This document shows positions 54,491 to 64,000 of a stretch of DNA of 64,000 bases, in pieces. The stretch is from Notospermus geniculatus (lineage: Eukaryota > Nemertea > Pilidiophora > Heteronemertea > Lineidae): positions 17,789 to 81,788 of the forward strand of contig NMRB01001278.1 in assembly GCA_002633025.1 (NCBI GenBank). The letters are read 5' to 3'. A model generated the notes under the pieces. That model was not told where the DNA came from and searched no databases. It saw only the letters and a program-made list of their open reading frames with translations. Each line of letters starts with the position of its first letter. Position 1 is the stretch's first letter. A program made the translations under genes and the position numbers.

Positions 54491-54724
54491 TCTGGATCCG
54501 CACCTGTTTATAACAGAAAGTACAATTAAGTAGAAACGGTGCGTTGCACCGTACAATACGATTTATTCTGACGTTTTAAAAGCGGCAATAGCTCAGCTAA
54601 TCTCGAAAAATGCTCCGCAACGGAGACAGAATTTCTCGTAATGACCCATGTAGCTTTTTACCGTTTAGAATCCAACTTACAATCCTTACGACTTGATATT
54701 TTGAACCATTTTATAGTCATACTA

Positions 54725-55565
54725 ATAGCTCAGCTGACCTTTTCGCCAAATCCCATTTTGCCAAATCCCATTTCGCCAAATCCCATTTGGCCAAATTCCC
54801 ATTTGGCCAAATTCCCAAATCGCCAAATTCCCACATTGCCAAATTCCCAATTCGCCAAATTCCCATTTCGCCAAATTCCCATTTGGCCAAATTCCCGTTT
54901 CACCAAATTCCCATTTCGCCAAATTCCCGTTTCGCCCAAAATTTATTTGACACCCCTGTGTTGTTTCAAAATGAATCGTTCCAAATATTAACAATTTTTG
55001 AAGCAGGCTTAGAAGTTTAATAAAGCGAATGCCATGGTTTTCATTCCAAAGAAGACCGATGTTATTTTCTAGGTGAATTCTTCAACGATCTTTTTCAGAC
55101 GAAGAAATAGTGCAAACTTTCAGAGAAAAGATGCGTTTCTTAGTTTCTTTTTTTCTAATTCGTTTTGTTTTCGCAGATATAGTCAAGGGAACAAACATTG
55201 CTAGAGTTGTGTAACCTTGGGTGTGGCAAATTACACCCATCCTTTTTGAAGGTGAAGACATCAGCCCCATCCCTTCCTAATCCTGAGTGAAACAGTTTGA
55301 TACCAAAGGGCATTATCCTAACCCTAACCCTCTATTTTGAAGTATTTTGCATTGGATCAGTCCAATAGATTAGGGGTTATAGCCTGAATAACAAATTTGG
55401 CAAAAAGGGGAATTTGGCAAAACGGGAATTTGGCAAAATGGGAATTTGGCGATTTGGGAATTTGGCCAAATGGGAATTTGGCGAAATGGGATTTGGCGAA
55501 ATGCAAAAACTTTTTTTGCGAATTGGGAATTTGGCGAAATGCAATTTGGCGAAATGGGAATGAAC
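54725..55565. repeat. Inverted pair of 16-bp CCAAATTCCCATTTCG minisatellites
   Basis: 54740-54940 has about 13 units of CCAAATTCCCATTTCG type. 55395-55560 has about 10 units of the inverse GAATTTGGCGAAATGG. Between them lie about 450 bp without such repeats. Frames over the arrays give periodic peptides such as PNSHLAKFPNRQIP and are not genes. Confidence 0.9.
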
Positions 55566-55979
55566 CCTTATCTGGTTGGACATAATCGGGTAAATGACAG
55601 AGAGCACTCTGGGTCAAGCTGTTCCAGAGTTACAGCACTTAAATGATTTTCAAGTTAGGCCGTATTGGATGTCCGATGGGGTCGAAGCTGGGTATTTTTG
55701 AAGGTAATACAAGTTTATGCAGGATATGAAGTCACTCCAAACTTTTAGAAGACGATCAACGAAATTAGTTGTCTCCTGCCTTCGTCCTTGTTTCGCGTTC
55801 ACAGCGCCATCTAGCGTCTTTTTTTCCAACGTCTGCGTTTCGGAACGTTCCAAACTTTTAAAAGACGATCAACGAAATTACTTGTCTACTTCCGACGTCC
55901 TTGTTCCGCAATAAAAAAACAGCCGTTTTGCCGTATTTTATTTGTTTTTCGACACCCCAATACTAGTGTCCCACTGGTG

Positions 55980-56245
55980 AATTTTGGCCTGCAACAAAGG
56001 ACGAATGAAAAAATCGCATTCGCTGGCTCGCAGAAAAATTTTCAAAATGTTCCAAATTTGCCTGCGACAAAATTCCATTCGAAGTCAGTCGAAGTTATCT
56101 CGTATATAGTCGCACCCATGTCGTACATAGTCGTACAGGATCGTAGGTCTTGAAGAGTAACCTTGACTATCTACGACAGTCTGCGACTAGCTACGAGTAA
56201 TGCGCGAAGACACTACGAGCATCTACGTTGATCTACGACCACCCA
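55980..56245. repeat. Degenerate CGTAG/CTACGA-rich repeat
   Basis: Words such as GTCGTA, CTACGA and TCGAAG recur every 10-16 bases. Probable arms of a decayed MITE. Confidence 0.4.
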
Positions 56246-56492
56246 CGACTAACTTCGTCTGGGCCGGCGAGTGTTTGACGAATCAGCGACAAGTTGACAA
56301 CTCGCGAAAAACAACGTATAATGGCAAATATCGCAGCTTGTCGAAGGTATATCGCTGACTTCAGATTCGCCCCTTGTCGTGGGCAAAAGTCGCCAGTGGG
56401 GCACTACCATTATTCGTCGTAAAAAGATCTTGTGCATGCTCAGTAGATCGTGCGCATGCCCATTAGTTGGTCGGCGAAGGGCCGGCAATCAA

Positions 56493-57257
56493 GGGTATTC
56501 GAAAAACCAGGAGCCATATTCATAAAACCCAACTAGGCTTAGTTCCCTACTAAAGTGTCTAGTTTGCACAGGCCAATGTACACAACTAGCAGCCAACTAG
56601 GCTAGCAAGGTTTTATGAATATGGGCCCTGGACGATGGACGGTGGATGATGGACGATGGACGGCTCCTTTCAGCATCTTCGATCTCCACCGCCTGGATGA
56701 TAATTCTAATTTCCGACATACCTGCCACAACCATGCACCTAAGAATCGACCAAGAGGTGTAGTGTGGTTGATATTCACCGTAAATCGTGAAATGAAGGAT
56801 AGCCTCCAACTAGGCCTACAGCCCTAAGTCCTTGAGAATTTACTATGGGTCCCTTTTGAAAAGTTGCAGAGATTAGTCTTATCTCGCTATTCCCTAATTA
56901 TAGTAGGTGTATCATTAATTTTCAGACATTTCCAGCAACAATCCCACTGTATGGCTGTTTGCCGGAAGTGTTCCAAGGGGTCAAACGTGCCATGCAGAGA
57001 AAAATCGTGAAAATGACGAAATCAATCGGCGGTTACCGCCAGTGTACAATGTAGACAAGAGAAGATAAAATTCTGAACGCTGTAATGCTTGATTGATCAT
57101 GTTTGTCGTATGCCTGCGCAGTTGTCACTTTAAATTCATGTTGATGCTGGGAGGTATGTCGGAAATGAGATAATTATCATCCAGGCGGTGGAGATCGATG
57201 ATGCTGACAGGAATCGTCCATCGTCCACCGTCCATCGCCCAGGATTTTCGAATACCC
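56493..57257. mobile_element. Mutator-like TIR element, 9-bp duplication
   Basis: GGGTATTCGAAAAACCAGG mirrors CCCAGGATTTTCGAATACCC. The flanks GGCAATCAA (56484-56492) and GGCAGTCAA (57258-57266) form a 9-bp duplication with one mismatch. The arms include TGGACGATGGACGG/TCCATCGTCCACCG and CACCGCCTGGATGATAATT/AATTATCATCCAGGCGGTG. A palindromic MITE (56509-56628) is nested in the left arm. Confidence 0.85.
56509..56628. mobile_element. Palindromic MITE nested in 56493-57257
   Basis: CATATTCATAAAACC mirrors GGTTTTATGAATATG, with AACTAGGCTTAG/CTAGCC arms. Confidence 0.75.
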
Positions 57258-57615
57258 GGCAGTCAAGGGTAGAATCAATTTCTCATGTCCAAACTCATGA
57301 TGGTTGATCAGGCTCCACCCCTATCTGCTGGTTGGCTCAACTGATTATTAGCGGTGACGTAAGGCGTTGTCAGTGGACGAAAGTTGGATGACTGAAAAGG
57401 CGCGAAGTTCTTGTGTCACTAGTACACAATACGCCACATTGAGCCTATGAATAATGATTGATGTGGGCTTGGCCGGCGTAATTTTGTCATCGCCGACTTC
57501 ACAAGAAAACCGAGAGCTTTTTTGGTAGGCATTGAATACATTTGGCTATGGCATCATTGCATAGTTATTAAAGCTGAACTTAATAGATATAAACCCCAAG
57601 CGGCAGAGGTAGAAA

Positions 57616-59278
57616 TTACGAACAGCCACAAGGCACTTCCAAACTACCTCTGAAAACGATACACCCTCTCGGACAGTCACATTTGGTTTCACTTGCCACC
57701 ACTCTCTTGAACAGTAAAGATCTCAGCACAGCTGCCGAATGAGAAAAAACGAAAAACAAGATGACATTGTAAATGTCGTATGGTTCCCGATGTACAGGTG
57801 CTTCTACCGGTACATGAATGGTACATTGACAGAGATCAAGGCACGTTGATAGAGGTCAGATAAAAAGGTACCGTAGAAAGGGTACGTACCGGTGAAAAGG
57901 TACTAGGTAATAAAGGTACTAGGTAAAAAAGGTACAGATAAAAAGGTACCGGTCCCTGGGTAAAAGAAGGTACTAGGTAATAAAGGTACAAGGTAAAAAG
58001 GTACAGAAAAAAGGAATTACCCTAACTGTACCACAGGCAGAAATATTTCAAATTATAAAGTTTGACCTTGACCTTGACCTCTGATCATCAAGGCCGTTGC
58101 GTAATCGAAATGGGCATCATCGATAACCTAAGTATGGGGTGATATCATGCCTCTATCAGGCAGAGATATTTCAAATTATCAAGTTTGACCTTGACCTTGA
58201 CCTCTGATCGTCAAGGTCGTTGCATTATCGAAATGGGCATCATCAGTAACCTAAGTATGGCTGATATCATGCCTCTATCTCTACCACAGGCAGAGATATT
58301 TCAAATTATCAAGTTTGATATATCAAAATCTCATGATATTTCAATCACCCAGACACGTGAGGCTGAGAATTTTAACACAGTCATGTCCTTCGATAAAGCA
58401 GGCAAGAACTAAGACTTGTTTCATGTTGCTCAGTTGACAATATGGCAAGTTGTCTCAAAATATCAAATTTGTGATATCGATATCATCATGACCCCAACAT
58501 CTCAGATCAAAAGTAATCAGTCCATTCGATTCCAAGGGTATGAAAACCTAAGGGTAGAACTTGTTTCTGTTGCTCTAGGTGTTAAAGGAGCCGAGTTATG
58601 GAATCAGATAAAAGCGTGACGGAAAAAATATCAAGTCTGATATGTTGATTACATCATGATGGAGGCATCTGATGTTGAAAATGATTGGCTCATTGGATTG
58701 CCCAGGTTGACAAACCTAGGGGTAGGATGTGTTACCAGAGCTGTAGCTGTTGAAGGAGATAAGGTATGAAGGCGTGACAGACCGGACAGACAGACAGACA
58801 GACAGAAAGACAGACAGATACACACAGACACCATGACCAAAAACAATATGGTTCCCGATCTTGATGATCGGGAACCATAATAATCTGTCATGGCACCGAG
58901 ATTTGAACCCACAACCCTCTGATCGATTCGCCGACCTCTTTCTGTACGCGCCACGAAGGCGGAAGACTGCTTGCTTGCATGATGACAATTCCGATCGCTT
59001 TATTTCCTCATGGAGATCTTCAAAACCACAGCGCCTTTATTGTAGATCGGCGTCGTTGTATGCAAGCAGTCTTCGTAGCGCGTACAGAAAGAGGTTGCTG
59101 AACTGATCAGAGGGTTGTGGGTTCGAATCTCGGTGCCATCACAGATTATTTATTTTTGCTGAGATCTTTACCATGTTTACTGTTCAACAACGTGGTGGCA
59201 AGTGAAACCAACTGTGACCGTCCGAGAGGGTGTATGGTTTTCAGAGGTAGTTTGGAAGTGCCTTGTAGCTGTTCGTAA
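57616..59278. mobile_element. Nested TIR unit carrying family X and SINE heads
   Basis: TTACGAACAGCCACAAGGCA mirrors TGCCTTGTAGCTGTTCGTAA; the arms run about 120 bp to AAGATCTCAGCA/TGCTGAGATCTTT. Inside are a family X copy (about 57760-58880) and two head-to-head SINE heads. Confidence 0.85.
58852..59150. mobile_element. Head-to-head pair of tRNA-derived SINE heads
   Basis: 58888-58945 (minus) and 59085-59145 (plus) both read AGAGGGTTGTGGGTTC then AAATCTCGGTGCCAT or GAATCTCGGTGCCAT, with an RNA polymerase III B-box. The arms GCAAGCAGTCTTC/GAAGACTGCTTGC close the palindrome. The hairpin GGTTCCCGATCTTGATGATC continuing GGGAACC lies just left. Confidence 0.7.
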
Positions 59279-60293
59279 GGGGATGTTTCACTTTGAATTC
59301 AAGATTGCGATTTGTGATCCGTGGGAAAACTGAAAGAGCTACGATCTTGCAATTTGGAGGGATGATTCTGTGTTTCAGACCAATTTCAATGGTACAACAA
59401 TCAATAACATTTGAAGTAAGTTTTTAAGACAATGGGTGTTTGAAGCCTTGAAGTTTCATATTAGAACTAAAATATTTCTAAAAAAACTTGGATTATAGGT
59501 TCGCGAATGAGCCATGTGTCACCTACCTGCAAAATAATCCAGTTGTATTCAATGAAAGTACCAAAAAAAGTCACAAAAGTAGTTTGATATCACTCGTTTG
59601 GAAGAACATGAACACTCTGAAGACCTCTAGGCCTATTGTTGACTGCCATTGTCAATACAGTCATGACAGTGACATAACAGAACTGGATGACTTTTGTGGC
59701 AACTTGGGTTCAACCATTCATCTGAACGAGGTGGTGTTTTTTGCATAGGAAGCACTACAAACTGATTCAATGAGGTAACCTTTCTAACAAAACATTCTTT
59801 TGAATGGTCATCAACCTGCCCTTACTGCACTGCAAGGAAAGGCAAGTTATGTAACTCTAATTCTCAATGCCAGCTGTGACAACAAAGACAGCAATTCTTT
59901 GCCATGAATGCTGGAACATTGTAGGCCTACCTTACACCCCAGAAGGATCAATAGACCAGTCCTTCAGAAGAACTACATGGTAAGTTTCTTGCATTTCAAA
60001 AACAGAATATCAACATTTCGTGACATTTTTCTCTTGTTTCTTTTATCTTACCATAAAAATGAGTGCCACCCTAATCCATATGCCAAATATCATGTAAAAC
60101 AATTAATTATTTCTTTGTATACGAAGAGTTTTAAATCCTTTTGTCTTAAAAATTTACTTCAATGTTATTGATTGTTGTACCATTTAAATTGGTCTGAAAC
60201 ACAGAATCATCCCTCCAAATTGCAAGATCATAGCTATTTCAGTTTTCCCACAGATCACAAATCGCAATCTTGAATTCAGAGTGAATCAGCCCC
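59279..60293. mobile_element. Nested 1-kb TIR unit
   Basis: GGGGATGTTTCACTTTGAAT mirrors ATTCAGAGTGAATCAGCCCC; the arms extend about 130 bp through TTGCAATTTGGAGGGATGAT. The interior has an 86-codon frame (59488-59748) without recognisable family. Confidence 0.85.
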
Positions 60294-60639
60294 TTTCTAC
60301 CTCTGCCGCTTGGGGTTTATATCTATTAAGTTCAGCTTTAAGCATAGCTATGCTCATAACAAAGTTGAAGTTGCTGTCGCGCGGGTACCAGACGTAATGC
60401 CTGATTGAAATAAAAACCTCCTTATTGGGACCAGGCACTAAGAATGTATAATATCAGGCCTAATGCCGGTTGGTTTAAAAGATTCTTTCTCAAGAAACGT
60501 TTGTGGGCCCGATAGAAAAATGCTTGTTTTATCCCTTCGAAGACAACGCCATTTGTGGCACGCCTGGATGTCCATAACACTACTACCAGCACTACGAGAG
60601 ATTTTAGGAAATATTTGACAAATATTTGAAACAAATATT

Positions 60640-60976
60640 TGCATTGCATCAAAGATGGCTGCGCCCATGGCTGGTTTTTACACATTACATGTTTCGATGT
60701 GGCTCCCATGACAAGAATGTCGTTAGCACCAAGTTTGCTAAGGGACTCACTGAGTGCATCAAAGAAACTGTTTCTTACTTCAAACGATTGGGATGGGGAC
60801 CTATATATTGAGTAAAAGATAATCTTAATATAGCTACAACTAATTTCAAAGCACATACATTCTGGGGTCCTCCAAGTCATGCCGTCTTTTAAAAAGTAGT
60901 GATTCGTGAACATACAGAATTTGTCCTCTACCGGATTTATTATAGAGATCAGTGTCAATGGTATGATAACCGTCAA
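60640..60976 (-). pseudogene. Degenerate LINE endonuclease fragment
   Basis: The minus frame has IIFYSIYRSPSQSFEVRNSF then FDALSESLSKLGANDILVMG, resembling the YRSP and GD(F/S)N region of LINE AP endonucleases (the expected D after G is altered). It is isolated and truncated. Confidence 0.5.
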
Positions 60977-60989
60977 TATTAAGTTTGGA

Positions 60990-61170
60990 ACAATCCAGTA
61001 GTCTTGAACGTTAGTTGTGGTGTTGATATTTTTGGTGACTGGGAGAGGGGAATGTGGATGGTAGTCAGCTGCCCTGCATTCAGAGAGACTTTAGTGAAAA
61101 GTCTCTCTGAATGCAGGGCAGCTGACAGGGATCTGTGGTTATAAGTATTTATTAGCAAATGCAGATTTGT
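60990..61170. repeat. Hairpin repeat, inverted copy of 2740-2905
   Basis: CAGCTGCCCTGCATTCAGAG mirrors CTCTGAATGCAGGGCAGCTG around GACTTTAGTGAAAAGTC. Better preserved than the first copy. Confidence 0.85.
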
Positions 61171-61275
61171 AGGGAATGGAAGGGCTGGGGAGATATTCAT
61201 CCTGCGACAAAACGTTTTCAGCAAAAAAAAATAAACAGAGAAACTGACAGTCCACGTGAAAAAAATAAAAATTCC

Positions 61276-61350
61276 CATCGCAAGGCTCGAACCCGGCGCC
61301 CCGGATTCAGAGCCGGACGCTCTACCGATGCGCCAGCCGGCCACGTCATG
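61276..61350 (-). repeat. tRNA-like sequence (SINE head or tRNA pseudogene)
   Basis: The minus strand has TGGCGCATCGGTAGAGCG (A-box/D-arm) and CCGGGTTCGAGCC (B-box) around CTCTGAAT. The anticodon stem pairs only four bases and the T- and acceptor stems fail, so it is not an intact tRNA gene. Confidence 0.55.
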
Positions 61351-61370
61351 ACGGTAGGTGCTCAATAAAT

Positions 61371-62131
61371 GTTTATAAACATGTCCCAGCTACTCAACAT
61401 ATTTTTATGTTAATTAAAAATGACGTTGCAAATCAGAATAATCTTCCAAAAATCGCATTTTACAACATCCACAGAGCAAGTCCCCAGCAAATCTGTCAGC
61501 GTATCGCTACATAATGTACCCATCTACGTTCACAGTCACTAAAAACGTGAACCAACCGTCCGGTATATTCCATCTGGACATTAGGTGCATATTTCCTATG
61601 AGTCCAGTTCTATTGATTGACCCGTGACAAGTCTTTGGATAGCTTCGCTGTTGGCCGCTACGCGGCGCGTTGGGCCCTTGCGTCAAGGTTTCTACCAGTC
61701 TCACTGATAGCAGCGATTTTCACCTCTTCATGAACTGCGAATAGAATCTCTTACCCAGATCTACCTCGTCCGAGGATATCTCTGGAAAGGGCTGGCGACT
61801 TGTCCAAAATTTCTGGACAACCGCTGGCAGCGTGCCAAAATGTTTGTTTCACACAATATTTCGTTCTTCGATGACTGAAAAATATCATATATGCCTAAAG
61901 AGCCATATAATACACCCAAAACACGAAGTTGTTTGAGTATTGGAGCAATTTCAAAGGAATAGTTTAGTTGGGAACATCAAGCCGCGGGTGCCAGCTCGGT
62001 GTGATTCGCCTCATAAATTAGTGTATCGCGCATGCGCAGTATTCCTGAAGTCGTCAGCCCTTTCCAGTGGTGTTGTAGGAACGTAAACCCACTGGGGACG
62101 AGTTTGCTGCGAAAACGACAAGCACCATGAG
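61371..62131. other. No gene seen
   Basis: No exon, TIR or tandem repeat recognised. Confidence 0.4.
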
Positions 62132-62134
62132 TTA

Positions 62135-62388
62135 AGCCTAGTTTATACTTCGACGCAAGACCATTGGCGTCCGACGCCCGATCAAATCTGGACGCCGACT
62201 TCGCCGAATTGATTCATAGTCCAGCGTACTTTAGCGACGGCGACCCGTTATGAAATGACTCAAGTAATCACAGCCTCGCGATCGGACGCCGACCAAATCG
62301 CACGACGGGGTCGGCGTCGAACGCGAGAACGCGCGTCGGTCGCCGGCGATGGTCGTGCGTCGAAGTATAAACTAGGCTTTATGCATCA
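62135..62388. mobile_element. Harbinger-like MITE, TTA duplication
   Basis: AGCCTAGTTTATACTTCGAC mirrors GTCGAAGTATAAACTAGGCT; TTA at 62132-62134 and 62389-62391. CG-rich interior. Confidence 0.85.
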
Positions 62389-62391
62389 ACG

Positions 62392-63820
62392 ACTTCGCGT
62401 ACGAATAAAATAATTTTGTGTTTGAATCACCAGCGTGGTATCGCATCATTGATGTTTACCCATTAGGTTTACCTCGCCAAGACGCAGAGCTTTTACTGCC
62501 GGTTTTATCAGTTGTTTATCCGGGTGTGTTTCAAAATTGGTCACCCAAGAAAATGGGGCACAATTTAACTTTGAAATGATCACAAAGATTTGTGCCATTG
62601 ACTTTCCAAAAATGAAATGTAGTTTTTGATAATGTAGACCTCACAAGCAAAATCGATCGTTCCGTCCGACACCAAAAATTACTCGACTGCTGTCAGACTT
62701 TAAAGGGTTAATAATATATCAATTAGTTTGCAGTGCCATAATTTAGAGCTCCATGATACCTAAGTCTGGCATGTATATTGTAGAGTTTCAAGAAACAGCC
62801 TTTCCCCAGTAGGCCTAAACTCCCCCCGCAGTTTCAAACCGCTACCCACTACGTTATCCGCGCTTACATGTAGAAACTGCTATTGTTGACGCCAATCTCG
62901 AGGTATGACCAACAGACGGCACTCGCTGTCCGATTTGGGGAATCCCCATTTGGAAATATGCGCGACTTGCTGGTAAAACTGACCAAATTGACTTCCCAAT
63001 TCGAAAAAAGTGTGAATACACAGTGTACATTTTGTACACATATTTTGACAGCCAATCAGAAAGTGTGTTACGGCGGCGTTAAACCCGTGATGACGGCTCG
63101 TGATTGGATATCTCGTCAAACAGCGCCGTCTGTTGACTATAATTCAGTTTTGGCGCCAATCATGCCAGTGTTTAGTGGGTCTCTACACGCTTCCTAAAAA
63201 ACAACAGGAAGTGACGTAAATGGATGAGGCTGCCATGACAACCATGCAAACATGGAATTTCACTTTCACGCGGTCACTGATTTGGATGCAGTTTGTTGGT
63301 AGGCCTAGGTTTTAGATCAATGTTCACATTGTGGTTGTCAACAAGTAGGCCTACTGACATGTAATTCAATGACACTTAAGTGAGTGTCTTGTTTCAATTG
63401 ACTAGTACCTAGTCCTACCGATGGTGTCGCTTTTGAATGGTAGGACCAGTCTTGGCCGCCATTTGTGGAGGAATTCTGACAGTGACGTCAATTGAAAATT
63501 TTATGTAAATTATGTAAATTTATTCAATTCTCAATACGGCTGACGTTCCAGAATGCAGATAGAAGGTGACCGACCTTTGACCCAGGAAATTCACCAATCA
63601 CGCCGGGGGTTTCCATGTTAAAAATAGAAAATCTATGAACATAATAGTTCACATACTTACCACCTGCGCCAGCACCGACCAATCAAAGGCACGAAGGCGG
63701 TAGGCACGCCCTGTCCTAACATATGCGAAAGCCCGATGTAAAATAGTTAGGTTCGGGTACCAGTCTATTGTTTCATTTCCTTGATGAATACAGAGCGGAA
63801 TTATTCGTCGACGTCATGTC
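62392..63820. other. No gene seen
   Basis: Several TAGGCCTA words and short frames; nothing with splice borders or a recognisable domain. Confidence 0.4.
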
Positions 63821-63825
63821 ATAGT

Positions 63826-63890
63826 TTGGCATGCAGTGCATGCACTGCAGTGCATGCAATGCATGCCAACTCGGCAATGCATGCTTAGGC
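63826..63890. repeat. Palindromic TGCATGCA-type microsatellite
   Basis: GGCATGCAGTGCATGCACTG and GCAATGCATGCC alternate, self-complementary throughout. Confidence 0.85.
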
Positions 63891-64000
63891 TAACTCGGCT
63901 GAGGTTGCCGGTAGCCTGCTATGCCTAATGAAGGCCGGGACGAATTGTAGGCATGATATGTGCAGGCTAGGCCTACTGCATGTACTAGGCATACACGGCT

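Larger units (their letters stand above)
57572..60337. mobile_element. 2.8-kb TTAA-flanked composite element
   Basis: AGCTGAACTTAATAGATATA mirrors TATATCTATTAAGTTCAGCT, with TTAA on both sides (57568-57571, 60338-60341). GGCAGAGGTAGAAA/TTTCTACCTCTGCC completes the arms. Two further TIR units lie inside (57616-59278 and 59279-60293). Confidence 0.9.

Noticed and set aside
54641-55020. Frames with periodic PNSHLAKFP or WEFGQMGIW peptides
   Set aside because: Translations of a 16-bp minisatellite; open in several frames and both strands.
61276-61350. Functional tRNA gene
   Set aside because: The A- and B-box are present but the anticodon, T and acceptor stems do not pair properly.

Overview
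This is eukaryotic, repeat-saturated genomic DNA, most likely from a marine invertebrate deuterostome (amphioxus, echinoderm or hemichordate; the sequence alone does not decide). The reasons are small exons with GT..AG borders in kilobase introns, extracellular modules (Link, fibronectin type II, PAN/apple, C-type lectin-like), Penelope-like and LINE retroelements, and dozens of terminal-inverted-repeat (TIR) elements. There are no bacterial operons. Single Ns (13881, 25160, 30921, 35195, 48049) and a 228-base gap (52441-52668) show a draft assembly.

Host genes, all on the minus strand. (A) 32719 down to 26458: a secreted-protein gene with a signal-peptide exon, two tandem-duplicated Link-domain segments, five tiny exons of 15-17 residues with two cysteines each, a fibronectin type II (FN2) exon, a short cysteine exon, and a terminal FN2 exon followed by an AATAAA. 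The two copies of the 5' segment are damaged in complementary ways: the proximal copy lost its signal exon, and the distal copy has a one-base deletion in its Link exon. (B) 24383 down to 22179: three exons in matching phase, tentatively the pre-HECT part of a G2E3-like ubiquitin ligase, with neither end found. (C) 17793 down to 6311: a PAN exon, a Thr-rich linker exon and two exons that together make a C-type lectin-like domain, with stop codon and polyA signal; the 5' end is uncertain. Nearly all module borders in A and C are phase 1, so exon shuffling or skipping keeps the frame.

Mobile DNA fills the rest. 0-5 kb: a Penelope-like (PLE) 3' end, head-to-head PLE termini, several TIR elements. 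About 5.05-5.4 kb: an LTR-retrotransposon start (LTR, primer-binding site, gag-like ORF) on the minus strand. 10-15 kb: a TTAA-flanked element, a Harbinger-like MITE, and a 0.6-kb repeat in three copies. 17.9-25.8 kb: TTAA-flanked and mariner-like elements around gene B. 36.07-39.85 kb: a DNA transposon with a frameshifted transposase, 32-bp TIRs and a 4-bp target duplication, itself interrupted by a Mutator-like element with a 9-bp duplication. 40.8-46.7 kb: a LINE split by a 4.4-kb nested TIR element. 46.9-48.3 kb: a PLE with a GIY-YIG endonuclease. 48-64 kb: mostly non-autonomous TIR elements, tandem repeats and tRNA-like SINE heads, with one unassigned candidate exon at 51.2 kb.

Together A and C look like extracellular matrix or recognition proteins: A could bind hyaluronan-type glycans through its Link domain and collagen-like ligands through FN2, and C is a lectin-fold protein with a PAN module. 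These roles follow from domain families; nothing in the window proves them.
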